Shown here in pieces: positions 10,908 to 20,056 of a stretch of 64,000 nucleotides of DNA. The translations under genes were made by a program, and so were the position numbers. Positions within the stretch are counted from its first letter, which is position 1; the number at the start of each line of letters is the position of its first letter. The notes under the pieces are model-generated. The model was given only the letters and a program-made list of their open reading frames with translations. It searched no databases and had not been told where the DNA came from. The stretch is from Paenibacillus massiliensis 2301065 = DSM 16942 (GTDB lineage: Bacteria > Bacillota > Bacilli > Paenibacillales > Paenibacillaceae), in the NCBI RefSeq assembly GCF_000377505.1, contig NZ_KB898190.1:310001-374000 (forward strand). Reading direction: 5' to 3'.

Positions 10908-12455
10908 CTAGCTCATGCGCCATACGACCCGGTCTTCGTCCTGACCGTTCACAGGCCACCAGTGATAGCCGTCCTTGCGGAGCAATTCGTCCGCTGCTTC
11001 AGGCCCCCACGAGCCTGCTGGATATTGCTCCAGGCTGTCTGGTGTCTCCTGCCATGCCTGTGCTATGCGGTCCACATAGGACCAGGCTGTCGCCACCTCA
11101 TCCCAACGAGTGAAGTAGGTCGAGTCTCCTTCAGCCGCATCATGCAGCAGACGCTCATATGCCTCAGGAGAATTGATACCGATCATGCAGCTTTGGCAGA
11201 AATCCATAGCAAGCGGCTCAATCTCGGATTCCGAGCCTGGCTTCTTGGCATTGATTTTGATGTAGATGCCCTCCATCGGATTCACTCGAATGACGAGCAG
11301 GTTGGGCTCCAGATTATATTTTTGACCCAGATAGACCTTGTTTGGCGTGCTCTTGAACTCAACGACAACCTCCGTGGTCTTGACAGGTAGACGCTTGCCT
11401 GTACGCAGGTAAAAGGGCACGCCTGCCCAGCGGAAATTATCAACGAACACTTTTGCTGCAAAATACGTCTCGGTTGAGGATTCCGGATCGACTTTATCTT
11501 CCTGACGGTACCCCTTCAGTTGCTGACCGCGGTGCGTCCCCTCCGTGTATTGCCCGCGCACGACGTTGCTTCGCACATCGTCCGCCGATTCGAAGGGACG
11601 CAGCGAGCGCAGCACCTTCACCTTCTCGTCCCGAATATCCTCAGGCAGAAGGCGGCTTGGTGGCTCCATAGCAATCATGGTCAACATCTGCAGCATATGG
11701 TTCTGTCCCATATCACGCAGAGCACCGGAATGGTCGTAGTAGCCACCACGCTCCTCGACGCCAACCGTCTCCCCTAGTGTGATCTGTATATTAGCGATGT
11801 GCTTATTATTCCAAAGTGGCTCGAAGAATGCGTTACCGAACCGGATTACCTCAATGTTCTGAACCATTTCTTTCCCGAGGTAATGATCAATTCGATAGAT
11901 CTCCTCTTCCTCAAATACCTGGCGGATCTCTTCGTTCAGCTTACGAGCAGATTCGAGGTTATAGCCGAACGGCTTCTCGATAACCAGACGATTCCAGCCG
12001 TTCCCATCTAGCATGCCACCTTGCTGAAGACTGTTCGACACACTGCCAAAGAGTTCTGGGGCCAATGCCAGGTAGAAGAGCCGATTGCCGGGAATACCGA
12101 ACTTCGATTCCAGCCGTTCCGTCTGCTCACGCAGCTCACGGAAGCCATCAACATTGTTAATATCCAGCGACTTATATTCAAAATGCTCGGCGAATTGCTG
12201 CCACTGTTCATCATGATTAGCCTTGTAGCGGCAGAACTCCTGAATGGACTCGTAGAGGTCATTGCGGAACTCCTCGGGACTGCGGGGACGGCGTGCTACG
12301 CCAACAACGGCAAAATCCTCTGCCAGCTTGCCCTCCCGGTATAGACTATATATAGCAGGAAACAATTTGCGACGAGCCAGATCTCCCGTTGCCCCAAAAA
12401 TAAAAAATACCGCGCCTGGTGTTTGCATCGTATCTTCTCTTAGGTTATCAGCCAT
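10908..12455 (-). CDS. zwf: Glucose-6-phosphate 1-dehydrogenase
   Basis: A 515-residue enzyme oxidising glucose 6-phosphate to 6-phosphogluconolactone with NADP+, the entry to the oxidative pentose phosphate pathway. The N-terminal Rossmann motif is FIFGATGDLARRKLFPA (residues 17-33), and the active-site signature RIDHYLGKEMVQN contains the catalytic His. The C-terminus (GYHWWPVNGQDED) is typical of the Firmicute enzymes. Start ATG at 12455 follows AAAGGAAAG. No gnd or pgl gene is adjacent, so it is a single-gene unit here. Confidence 0.96.
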   Translation of the reverse strand: MADNLREDTMQTPGAVFFIFGATGDLARRKLFPAIYSLYREGKLAEDFAVVGVARRPRSPEEFRNDLYESIQEFCRYKANHDEQWQQFAEHFEYKSLDINNVDGFRELREQTERLESKFGIPGNRLFYLALAPELFGSVSNSLQQGGMLDGNGWNRLVIEKPFGYNLESARKLNEEIRQVFEEEEIYRIDHYLGKEMVQNIEVIRFGNAFFEPLWNNKHIANIQITLGETVGVEERGGYYDHSGALRDMGQNHMLQMLTMIAMEPPSRLLPEDIRDEKVKVLRSLRPFESADDVRSNVVRGQYTEGTHRGQQLKGYRQEDKVDPESSTETYFAAKVFVDNFRWAGVPFYLRTGKRLPVKTTEVVVEFKSTPNKVYLGQKYNLEPNLLVIRVNPMEGIYIKINAKKPGSESEIEPLAMDFCQSCMIGINSPEAYERLLHDAAEGDSTYFTRWDEVATAWSYVDRIAQAWQETPDSLEQYPAGSWGPEAADELLRKDGYHWWPVNGQDEDRVVWRMS

Positions 12456-12569
12456 GGCTTATTCTTTCCTTTTCTTGTTAAAGTATTGTGAAATGTAATT
12501 GGCTACAGTGTAGCATATTCCACATTCTTCATGCTATCTTGTGAGCTATAAGAATTGTTTATGGAATGA

Positions 12570-12602
12570 AAAAAACCGCAGACCACCATGCCTCCGGTTT
12601 TT
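12570..12602 (-). terminator. Terminator of the lia/psp operon
   Basis: On the minus strand ACCGGAG ... CTGCGGT, flanked by A and U runs (AAAAACCG / CGGTTTTTTT), forms a stem with one mismatch directly after the response regulator gene. Confidence 0.65.
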
Positions 12603-12617
12603 CGCCTCATCTTATTA

Positions 12618-13274
12618 TCATTCCGCCAGACCATTCTTGTATGCATAAATGGCTGCCTGTGTCCGATCCTCCACACCTAATTTGGACAGCAGATTCGTAA
12701 TGTGGAACTTAACGGTCTTCACACCGATGATCAGATCATCCGCAATATCCTGATTGGATTTTCCCTGCGCAAGCAATCGTAGCACTTCCATCTCTCGCTC
12801 GGTAAGATCAGCATGCGCCGGAGCAGCCTCCTGAGGCTGACGGAAACGATCCATCATTTTGGAAGCTACCTGGGACTCCAGTACAGACTGTCCACGGGAT
12901 GCCGCACGAATCGCGTCAGCGATCTCTCCAGCACGGGAGGTCTTGAGCAGATAGCTGAAGGCACCAGCTTCAATGACAGGATACATTTTCTCATCATCCA
13001 GATAGCTCGTCAGCACGATCACCTTGCACTGGGGTAGGATCTGGAGTACCCGTCGCGTCGTCTCAATGCCGTCCATTCCATCCATAACCAGATCCATCAG
13101 GATGACGTCAGGTTTATACTCCTCCGCCAGACGGATTCCTTCCTCACCACTGCCAGCTTCGCCAACAACCTCGATACCGTCCTCAGTCCCAAGTACAGCG
13201 GCCAGCCCGATCCGGACCATCTCGTGGTCATCCACTAGCAATACCTGAATCGGATGTTCATCTTCATTGGACAT
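12618..13274 (-). CDS. liaR: LiaR/VraR-type response regulator
   Basis: A NarL/FixJ-family response regulator, about 218 residues. The receiver domain has DDHE near the start, the phospho-acceptor Asp in DVILMDLVMDGMDG, the switch Thr in VLTSY and Lys in LLKTS. The C-terminal LuxR-type helix-turn-helix (LTEREMEVLRLLAQGKSNQDIA is the region, about 150-172) binds DNA. I choose the ATG at 13274, eight bases after GGGAGG; an ATG two codons earlier is too close to that site. It overlaps the end of the kinase gene by 11 bp, a mark of translational coupling. It is the last gene of the Lia/Psp operon. Confidence 0.9.
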   Translation of the reverse strand: MSNEDEHPIQVLLVDDHEMVRIGLAAVLGTEDGIEVVGEAGSGEEGIRLAEEYKPDVILMDLVMDGMDGIETTRRVLQILPQCKVIVLTSYLDDEKMYPVIEAGAFSYLLKTSRAGEIADAIRAASRGQSVLESQVASKMMDRFRQPQEAAPAHADLTEREMEVLRLLAQGKSNQDIADDLIIGVKTVKFHITNLLSKLGVEDRTQAAIYAYKNGLAE

Positions 13275-14331
13275 GCTCATTCCCTCCCTTAATCTCTTCA
13301 TTCATCACTGGCACAGTCATCTCAATCCGCGTTCCTTTGCCAGGTGCCGTCACGAATTGGATGGCCCCTCCTACCTCGCTAATCCGTTCCTGCATGGTGG
13401 ACAATCCATATGAAGCCTGCTTGCGCTCATCCAGCTCGAACCCAACACCATTGTCCCGGATCATGACCCGTATAGCGTCATCCCGCTCTTGAATGCGTAT
13501 CTCCATGCGCGTAGCCTTGGCATGCCGCAGTGTGTTGGACATAGCCTCCTGTATAATACGGAACAAATGATTCTCGACGCCCTTGACCAGCCGGATGCTG
13601 CTATCCATCTCAAAGTCGATCTCCATGGGCACCTTGAGCTCCAATTCCTTCACAAGCTCCCTGAGTCCTTGCTCTAGATGCTTGCCCTCCAGATACACAG
13701 GTCGCAAATGCAGCAGCAATGCACGCATTTCAGACTGTGCTACGGCCGACATCTCCTCAATCAACGCGACCTGACGCTTGGCCTTGTCAAAATCCTTGTC
13801 TAATGTCCGCCCTACAGCTGTAGCCGTCATTGATATTGCGAATAGCTGCTGAGAGACGGCATCATGCAGCTCACGTGCCAGACGCTGTCTCTCTTCTACG
13901 ATAGCTGATACTCTTGCCTGCTCAGCCAATTGGGCATTATTTGTAGATAAACGCTGCAGCGAGGATACCTGCTCCTCCCATTTACGGGCAATCCGCCCTA
14001 ATTGCTCTCCTAGTCTGCCGATCTCATCCCGTCCTAGCTCCGGCAGCTCGCGGGAGGGACTCCCCTTCTCCCACATGAGCAGTGTCTCTCGCATCATCTC
14101 CAGCTTCCGCTTCACTCGATAGCTCTGGTAGAAGCCATAGCAGGCCCCGATCCCAATCAGGGGCAGAAGCATTGCAGCTGCGAGGTTCAGCAGATCCCGC
14201 CAAGTCGTAGATAAATCCAAATAACCATATGTATACAGCATATATAGCAGGGCTGATCCTAAAAATACACACAGGAGGATGCCTTCGCCCATACTGCGAG
14301 TAATCATGTTCGATGTTTTATGATCGTTCAT
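13264..14331 (-). CDS. liaS: LiaS/VraS-type sensor histidine kinase
   Basis: A 355-residue membrane sensor kinase. Two membrane spans lie within residues 14-75, with almost no extracellular loop, as in intramembrane-sensing kinases. A HAMP-like linker follows, then the HisKA_3 dimerisation domain with the phosphorylated His in ARELHDAVSQQLF, and the ATPase domain with the G box DNGVGFEL. It should phosphorylate the overlapping response regulator in response to cell-envelope stress. Start ATG at 14331 after AGGAGGGG. The gene lies 17 bp after the LiaF-like gene, whose product normally inhibits this kinase. Confidence 0.9.
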   Translation of the reverse strand: MNDHKTSNMITRSMGEGILLCVFLGSALLYMLYTYGYLDLSTTWRDLLNLAAAMLLPLIGIGACYGFYQSYRVKRKLEMMRETLLMWEKGSPSRELPELGRDEIGRLGEQLGRIARKWEEQVSSLQRLSTNNAQLAEQARVSAIVEERQRLARELHDAVSQQLFAISMTATAVGRTLDKDFDKAKRQVALIEEMSAVAQSEMRALLLHLRPVYLEGKHLEQGLRELVKELELKVPMEIDFEMDSSIRLVKGVENHLFRIIQEAMSNTLRHAKATRMEIRIQERDDAIRVMIRDNGVGFELDERKQASYGLSTMQERISEVGGAIQFVTAPGKGTRIEMTVPVMNEEIKGGNEHVQ

Positions 14332-14348
14332 TATAGGCCCCTCCTGTA

Positions 14349-14996
14349 TTATATGAAATGAATGCGGACATCGCCTACAACATAAGACACGATGACCTTG
14401 ACTTTGAATTCACATGTATCATAGTTGGGTGATCTCCAGGATACGCGATTGAGCGCCCCTGCATCCCGATCTCTTCCAAGCTGAATCTGTCCAAACATAA
14501 CGAAGGCCTCAATCTCTACACCATAGTATTCTGGAATCCTGAACTCCACATCCCCTAGCACTCCTTGTGTGAAGAAGACCGTATCCCGCTCCTCTGGCAG
14601 TGCCAGAGACAAGTCTGCCTTCATTTCACCAATAACATGCCACACGCTCGTATCCTGCAAGGTCCAAGGAATCTCATCCCAGCGGTAGTTGGACATGAAG
14701 TTCTGCTTGAACAGTGCTGTCCCTTGAGGATGCAACTTGCGACTACGCCAATAGTATACTCCTAACGAAATAGCAATCAAGCCGAATACCAGCAGCAGAT
14801 TATCCAATACAATCAGACCGCCGCCGACAGCCATAAAGGTATAGCCCTTCTTGATCTTTCCCTTGTGCAGCTTATATAGACCAAGCAAGATGAGCAAGAG
14901 TGCGACAATCGTGAAGAAGCCCATCCAACGACCTGTAAGTAGTAGAATCCCAATGACCATGACAGTAATCACCATCATTCGATTTCGTGTAAGCAT
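14349..14996 (-). CDS. liaF: LiaF-like kinase inhibitor, membrane protein
   Basis: About 215 residues from the ATG at 14996, which has AGGAGGTG at good spacing; a longer frame upstream lacks one. The N-terminal 100 residues hold three or four closely packed membrane spans, and the C-terminal 110 residues are the cytosolic beta-rich LiaF/VraT C-terminal domain (KADLSLALPEERDTVFF, GDVEFRIPEYYGVEIEAF). In Bacillus LiaF holds the LiaS kinase inactive until envelope stress. Its position immediately before the kinase and regulator genes supports that role. Confidence 0.85.
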   Translation of the reverse strand: MLTRNRMMVITVMVIGILLLTGRWMGFFTIVALLLILLGLYKLHKGKIKKGYTFMAVGGGLIVLDNLLLVFGLIAISLGVYYWRSRKLHPQGTALFKQNFMSNYRWDEIPWTLQDTSVWHVIGEMKADLSLALPEERDTVFFTQGVLGDVEFRIPEYYGVEIEAFVMFGQIQLGRDRDAGALNRVSWRSPNYDTCEFKVKVIVSYVVGDVRIHFI

Positions 14997-15144
14997 GCCG
15001 CACCTCCTGTTCATCTCGTAGTATCCCTTGGTCTCTTGCAACAGAAAAGCCATTACGAGGCGACCTGCCCCGCATGGCTTCTCTCCATTCAATGCCTTAG
15101 GCCCATTCGCTTCAGCATATCATAGTGCACGTGGATCTGAATAG

Positions 15145-15843
15145 TTATTCCTTGGAATCAGTCTTAGGCTGCTCTGTTTTGTTCAGCTTGCTTCTCAGCT
15201 GCTCCAATTGCTCATCTACCTTGAAATTACGCTCTGCTTCAGCAGGGTTGGTGTACGTACCATTCGAACGATATGGGGCACGCATCACATCTGCTTCCGC
15301 CTCCATCTGCATGATTTTCTCTTCCATGCGATGGAATCCGAGCGAAGCACTTCCGCTCTCAATGGAGTGAACACTGCTGATGGAGTTCATTTGCTTTTTG
15401 GCATTAGCCATTTGGGCACGGGATACAAGCTCGTTGCGCTTGTTGCGCATTTTGTAGAATTCGTCCTTCATATCATGCAGTTGCTGTACAAGGTCTTTGA
15501 CTTGCTCTTCTGCCTGATGATGCAATTCGCGGAATTCATCCTGCTTTTGGTTGAAGTAGATCTTCTCCTCAAGCAGCTTGCGGGCTACATCCTCCTGGCC
15601 ATTACGCAGTGCTGCTTCAGCCTGGCGCTCACGCTCAGCTGCCATTCTGTCCGCTTCCTCCAGACGCTGCTTCATGCGACGCTCACTAGCCATTTGCTTC
15701 GCTACTGTAACTTCTGCCTCATGAATTTCAGATTCCATATCACGCAGGTATTGGTTCAACATAACGATTGGGTCTTCTACTTTATCCAAAATATCATTCA
15801 CAGATGCTCTAGTCATATCCTTCATTCTTTTAAAGATTCCCAT
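15145..15843 (-). CDS. liaH: PspA/IM30 family envelope-stress protein (LiaH-like)
   Basis: A 232-residue coiled-coil protein of the PspA/Vipp1/ESCRT-III superfamily. It starts [19 protein letters not shown], an amphipathic membrane-binding helix, followed by long charged heptad helices through residue 190. Such proteins oligomerise on damaged membrane. Start ATG at 15843 after AAGGGAGA. It follows the PspC-domain gene by 2 bp. A second PspA paralogue lies two genes upstream in the same operon, which is unusual. Confidence 0.9.
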   Translation of the reverse strand: MGIFKRMKDMTRASVNDILDKVEDPIVMLNQYLRDMESEIHEAEVTVAKQMASERRMKQRLEEADRMAAERERQAEAALRNGQEDVARKLLEEKIYFNQKQDEFRELHHQAEEQVKDLVQQLHDMKDEFYKMRNKRNELVSRAQMANAKKQMNSISSVHSIESGSASLGFHRMEEKIMQMEAEADVMRAPYRSNGTYTNPAEAERNFKVDEQLEQLRSKLNKTEQPKTDSKE

Positions 15844-15845
15844 AA

Positions 15846-16283
15846 TTAACGTTCTCCCTTCTCGTAGCTGGATAATTTTTTGCGCAGTTCTTCTATTTCC
15901 TTCTTCATAGCCTTCTTCTCTATATCCTCCATCATCGAATCCAGATCCGGGTTGCCTCCTTGAGAATAAGGCTGCTGGTTGGATTGGGGCGGCTTGTGAA
16001 AAGAATTGGATTGTCCGTATCCTCCACCGTTATATCCACCCTGGTTATAATTAGGCCCTTGCTGGTAGTTCATCCCGCCAAGTCCGTTATACGGACCGTA
16101 GGGTTCCTTCGGAATGACCATAGCAGCGATCAAGTAGATCAGAATCGTAAGACCGCTTGTCAGGAAAATGCTGATCACCAGCAAGATCCGAATCCATGTG
16201 GAATCAATACCGAATACGTTAGACAATCCACCGGCAATACCGGTAATCATTCGATCCGTTGTGGATCTGTACAACTTACTCAT
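15846..16283 (-). CDS. pspC: PspC domain membrane protein
   Basis: A 145-residue protein. Residues 1-60 are a PspC domain ([20 protein letters not shown], then two membrane spans), residues 75-115 a Gly/Asn/Gln/Tyr-rich low-complexity linker, and residues 118-145 a charged coiled coil. In the phage-shock system PspC membrane proteins recruit or regulate PspA. It lies between the two PspA paralogues, 7 bp after the first and 2 bp before the second, so all three should be translated together. Confidence 0.88.
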   Translation of the reverse strand: MSKLYRSTTDRMITGIAGGLSNVFGIDSTWIRILLVISIFLTSGLTILIYLIAAMVIPKEPYGPYNGLGGMNYQQGPNYNQGGYNGGGYGQSNSFHKPPQSNQQPYSQGGNPDLDSMMEDIEKKAMKKEIEELRKKLSSYEKGER

Positions 16284-16290
16284 ACCCGTT

Positions 16291-16962
16291 CTACTCCTTT
16301 CCTTGCTTGCCCAGTTTATCTTTCAGTCGGGCGAGCTCCTGCTCCAGAACCGAAGGCTGCCGGAGTCCATCCTGCGAATAAGCATTGTCTGAGCGTCTCA
16401 GGTCTCGTAAGGAATACGTCTCAGCTTCCATATCCGCAATTCGGTCAGCCAGTCGGTCGAACATACGCGGTACGTTGCGTCCGCCATATGTACTGACCCG
16501 TTCGTTCATTTGCCGCTGCAGGTTCAATGTCTGCATCCGTGCTACATAATATTGGCGCTTGCTGTATACAGCCTGGTATTCCGAGCGAAGCTCCTCCAGC
16601 TGCAGCTCCAATTCGCGAAGTGATTCACGGCTTTGTTCCCACAGCTCACTGTATTGCTCAGCCTTCTCTTCATAGAGAATCTTCTCCTGCAGGGCCAGCT
16701 TAGCTACATGCTCCTCCTCTGCCTTGATAGCGAGCATGGCTTGCTCCTCTCGCTTGAGCTTCATCGTCACAGCCTGATCCATCTGCTGCTTCATTTGCCG
16801 GGTATGGCCTGCATATTGCTGATGCAAGCGCTCAGCCTGCTCAATATCCTTGCGAGTATTATATAGAAATTGATCGATCATACGGACGGGATCTTGGCTC
16901 TGCTCCAGATTTTCATTCAAGGTAGCTACCGTAATGTCCCGCATTCGACGAAATACACTCAT
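16291..16962 (-). CDS. Second PspA/IM30 family protein
   Basis: A 223-residue PspA-family coiled-coil protein, start ATG at 16962 placed nine bases after AAAGGAG. It begins MSVFRRMRDITVATLNENLE, an amphipathic helix like that of its downstream paralogue, and continues as long charged helices. The two paralogues are clearly related but diverged throughout. It probably forms membrane-protecting assemblies alone or with the LiaH-like protein. It is the second gene of the operon. Confidence 0.88.
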   Translation of the reverse strand: MSVFRRMRDITVATLNENLEQSQDPVRMIDQFLYNTRKDIEQAERLHQQYAGHTRQMKQQMDQAVTMKLKREEQAMLAIKAEEEHVAKLALQEKILYEEKAEQYSELWEQSRESLRELELQLEELRSEYQAVYSKRQYYVARMQTLNLQRQMNERVSTYGGRNVPRMFDRLADRIADMEAETYSLRDLRRSDNAYSQDGLRQPSVLEQELARLKDKLGKQGKE

Positions 16963-16986
16963 TCTCATATGCTCCTTTCACTGGGC

Positions 16987-17298
16987 TCAGTAATGTCTGC
17001 GCCGATTCTTCAACATGTTAATTCCAAAGAAGATCAATGCGATTGCGAGCAGCGGCCCGATCAACCAGGACAGCTTGCCGAGTAGAATCAACAGACCGAT
17101 GATCAGAATTATCCAACCTGCTACGGTATTGCCTCTCTTCACGCCGTAGTAGCCAAGTGCAACCATCGCTACTGGGATTAGATATCCCATCAATTCTCTT
17201 ACCAGATGTCCAAACACAGGGGTGAAGCTGCTCAGCAACATCAGGGAACCTACGACAATCAGTATAATCGCCAGACTATTTCCTTTATTCCATCTCAT
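16987..17298 (-). CDS. LiaI/LiaF-like small membrane protein
   Basis: 103 residues from the ATG at 17298 (MRWNKGNSLA), preceded by AAGGCGGTGA; a longer frame from 17328 is less well supported. Four hydrophobic spans cover most of the protein, ending in a basic NRRRHY tail. This layout matches the LiaI/LiaF transmembrane module (DUF5668-type). In Bacillus LiaI anchors the PspA-like LiaH at the membrane, which fits its place as first gene of an operon with two PspA proteins. Confidence 0.78.
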   Translation of the reverse strand: MRWNKGNSLAIILIVVGSLMLLSSFTPVFGHLVRELMGYLIPVAMVALGYYGVKRGNTVAGWIILIIGLLILLGKLSWLIGPLLAIALIFFGINMLKNRRRHY

Positions 17299-17703
17299 TG
17301 CTTTATCACCGCCTTTCTTGATATGCATCCTTATTGTATCTTTACGATACGGGTTCAGTTCCGGTTGCTTGTGTATGTCTCAACCTTATGTCCTTATTCT
17401 AGAGAAAATTTCGATTTTTCAAAACGGACCGTGGACGGTTTTTGAACCTAGACTCAGGTCGGGGATCGCGCAGGACTTCAGACGGTACACGGCCTGGCTG
17501 GTGCAGAACACCACTATTCAAGCTGGCATAAATGGGGGATTCATCAAGTCCAAGAATGGAATACATCCGGTGCTCTCATAGCTTGCCGATGCGAGAATCT
17601 TCCTTTGAAGCAGGAATGAAATATGCTTTAATAGATGTAATTCTTCATCTAGAATATTCCAATTGACGAAACGAATACATAACTATCCGAGGAGTGATCC
17701 GTT
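17299..17703. other. Divergent region between lia/psp operon and proS
   Basis: About 400 bp that must hold both promoters. On the minus strand AAC ... CGTA (17-bp gap), close to the operon start, is compatible with an extracytoplasmic-function sigma factor promoter, and TACAAT nearby could be a sigma-A -10. Both are weak matches. No T-box leader is seen in front of proS. The open frames here lack ribosome sites and family resemblance. Confidence 0.35.
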
Positions 17704-19464
17704 TTGCGCCAGCAGCATCTTCTTATTCCTACTCTTAGAGAAGCTCCGACTGAAGCCGAGGTTATGAGTCATCAGCTCCTTGTACGAGCTGGATTGATCA
17801 GACAAGTCGCAGCAGGAATATACACCTATCTGCCCCTTGGGCTCAGGGTGCTACATAAGGTCGCTCAGATTATCAGACAGGAAATGGATGCAGCGGGAGC
17901 TCAGGAGATTCTAATGCCGGCCCTGCAGCCTGCGGAGCTGTGGCACAGCTCTGGTAGATATGGAGATTATGGACCGGAGCTTATGCGGCTTCAGGATCGT
18001 CATCAGCGTGAATTTGCACTCGGACCTACACACGAAGAAGTCGTGACCGTCCTGGCCGCGGACGAAATATCCTCCTATCGTAAATTACCTGTCATCCTGT
18101 ATCAGATTCAGACCAAATTCCGTGATGAGCGCAGACCACGCTTTGGACTCATGCGGGGCCGGGAATTCATGATGAAGGATGCTTACTCCTTTGACGCTGA
18201 TTGGGAGAGTCTTAATGAATCCTATTGGAGGATGTATAAGGCGTATACTCACATTTTCGAACGGCTTGGCTTGAACTTCCGAGCCGTCGAAGCGGATGCC
18301 GGTACGATTGGTGGCGAGGACGAGACTCATGAATTCATGGCGCTCGCCAAGATCGGGGAAGATACGATTGTGTCCTGCTCCTCCTGTGACTATGCAGCCA
18401 ATCTGGAGAAGGCCACTGCAAGCAGCCAACAAGCGGAAAGGCCGGAAGGGTTGGGAGAATCCATCCATGTTGCTTCTGACGAGCCTGCAAGTAATCCGAC
18501 AGCTAATCAGGTGGAGGCCATAGCGCGCATTCATACCCCAGGTATCAAGTCAATTGCTGAATTGACAGCATTCACAGGTGTAGCTCCTCAGCTAATCATC
18601 AAAACCTTAATTTACAAAGCTGACCAGCAATACATAGCTGTGCTGATCCGTGGCGATCATGAAGTGAATGAGCTGAAGTTGAAAAGTGTACTGAATTGCC
18701 ATGAGCTGGAGCTGGCTGAGCACACTCAGCTGAATGCCACAACTGGGATACCCATCGGATTTGCTGGCCCTGTGGGACTGAATCTCCCCTTGCTTGTAGA
18801 CCATGAGGTCGCCTTGTTGAGTCAAGCCATAGCCGGGGCTAATACCGTGGATTATCACTATGCTCATGTAGTGCCTGGGCGAGACTTTGCTCTTGATCGC
18901 GTGCATGATCTGCGTAATGTTCACGAAGGAGATCGATGCCCACATTGCGGGAAAGCTCTTGAATTTGATAAAGGAATTGAGATCGGACACGTCTTCAAGC
19001 TAGGAACCAAATACAGCGAACAACTCGGGGCCCGCTATCTGGATACAACAGGGAAAGAACAACCATTTATCATGGGATGCTACGGCATTGGCGTCTCACG
19101 AATTTTGTCCGCTGTAGTAGAGCAAAGCCATGATGAGCATGGTATCATCTGGCCCGTGAGCATCGCTCCTTTTCAGGTGCACATTATCCCTGTCTCTAGC
19201 GCTGATCATGCACAGCAGGAGCTAGCCGCTGAATTGTACCAGCAGCTACAACAGCAGGGCCTGGAGGTTCTATTGGACGACAGAGACGAACGCCCGGGCG
19301 TCAAATTTAAAGATGCCGATCTCATCGGAATTCCCGTCCGCATCACAGTTGGCAAACGAGCAGGGGAAGGCATTGTGGAGATAAAGAGACGAACACAGGT
19401 GGAAGCGGCTCATGTCGAGGTTAAGGAGATCGAAACGACAGTCAGAGCGCTTCTTTCGATATAA
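17704..19464 (+). CDS. proS: Prolyl-tRNA synthetase, bacterial type
   Basis: A 586-residue class II synthetase that charges tRNA-Pro. Motif 2 (TKFRDERRPRFGLMRGREF) and motif 3 (MGCYGIGVSRILSAV) are intact. Between them, at about 235-390, is the inserted editing domain of the YbaK type that clears misacylated alanine, and the C-terminal anticodon-binding domain follows from about 480. Start is TTG at 17704 with GAGGAG at good spacing. It stands alone, outside the rseP-proS-polC arrangement usual in Bacillales, so it may be a second copy. No T-box is present. Confidence 0.93.
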   Translation: MRQQHLLIPTLREAPTEAEVMSHQLLVRAGLIRQVAAGIYTYLPLGLRVLHKVAQIIRQEMDAAGAQEILMPALQPAELWHSSGRYGDYGPELMRLQDRHQREFALGPTHEEVVTVLAADEISSYRKLPVILYQIQTKFRDERRPRFGLMRGREFMMKDAYSFDADWESLNESYWRMYKAYTHIFERLGLNFRAVEADAGTIGGEDETHEFMALAKIGEDTIVSCSSCDYAANLEKATASSQQAERPEGLGESIHVASDEPASNPTANQVEAIARIHTPGIKSIAELTAFTGVAPQLIIKTLIYKADQQYIAVLIRGDHEVNELKLKSVLNCHELELAEHTQLNATTGIPIGFAGPVGLNLPLLVDHEVALLSQAIAGANTVDYHYAHVVPGRDFALDRVHDLRNVHEGDRCPHCGKALEFDKGIEIGHVFKLGTKYSEQLGARYLDTTGKEQPFIMGCYGIGVSRILSAVVEQSHDEHGIIWPVSIAPFQVHIIPVSSADHAQQELAAELYQQLQQQGLEVLLDDRDERPGVKFKDADLIGIPVRITVGKRAGEGIVEIKRRTQVEAAHVEVKEIETTVRALLSI

Positions 19465-19554
19465 ATAGATAAAATGATAATCGGCACTGGAGCTTGTTAT
19501 ATCATTCTCGTTGTATAAATAGTAGGTTTGCGTGCAAAAATCGGGTCAACAAGC

Positions 19555-19595
19555 AGAAAGCGGCTAATCTTCATCTCTGGAGATTGCCGCTTTCT
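19555..19595. terminator. Hairpin between proS and the WXG100 gene
   Basis: AGAAAGCGGC ... GCCGCTTTCT with an inner ATCT/AGAT extension forms a long stem with one bulge. It lies between two convergent genes. The T run is weak, so termination efficiency is uncertain. Confidence 0.55.
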
Positions 19596-19670
19596 ACATC
19601 ATCTATATCCAATTTCTGCATCTCATAATCCTTCAACGCGCCTCTTACAAGAGACATGCCTGAAGGTAGC

Positions 19671-19961
19671 TTATTGCGCCTGACGCTGTCTTCTTTCCTC
19701 GCGATCCGCCGCTTCCATCTTGCGTATATAGCTCTCAAGCTCCGCCTTATGAGACTCTAGCTCCTGCATTCGGGCGGATGCTCCCTGTACGAATGCCTCC
19801 ATTTTACGGGACAGCTCAAGTGCCGATTCCCCTCTCCATTCCTGTAAACGGGTGTAGATACTCCGCATCTGCTGCTCCTGCTGCTGCAATCTCTGCCTTA
19901 ATTGTTCACACTGCTGGACTGCTCTTCTAAGATCGGATAAAGATACGGATATTCTGCTCAT
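19671..19961 (-). CDS. WXG100 family protein
   Basis: A 96-residue, all-helical protein with the WxG turn (EWRGES, near residue 42) between two amphipathic helices, the layout of ESX/type VII secretion substrates and their helper proteins. The Gln-rich first helix (CEQLRQRLQQQEQQMRS) and the charged C-terminal tail are typical. It lies about 95 bp downstream of the lipase gene on the same strand, so the two are probably co-expressed, and it may form a heterodimer with the WXG-like C-terminus of that lipase. No type VII secretion core genes are in the window. Confidence 0.75.
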   Translation of the reverse strand: MSRISVSLSDLRRAVQQCEQLRQRLQQQEQQMRSIYTRLQEWRGESALELSRKMEAFVQGASARMQELESHKAELESYIRKMEAADREERRQRQAQ

Positions 19962-20056
19962 GTCTTATGCCCCCTGTACATGCTGCTTCAACATTTTGTC
20001 ACCCAAGACTCGCTGTTAAATTCATCAAGCTGCTCATGGTTTCCTTACAGCCAGAC

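Noticed and set aside
10881-11390. 169-residue plus-strand frame opposite zwf
   Set aside because: Fully antisense to the C-terminal part of zwf, with no supporting signal.
15208-15849. 213-residue plus-strand frame opposite the LiaH-like gene
   Set aside because: Mirror of the coiled-coil coding bias; no ribosome site and Leu/His/Cys-rich nonsense composition.
17299-17703. T-box leader in front of proS
   Set aside because: No T-box sequence (TGGNACCGCG), specifier stem or terminator was found in the leader.
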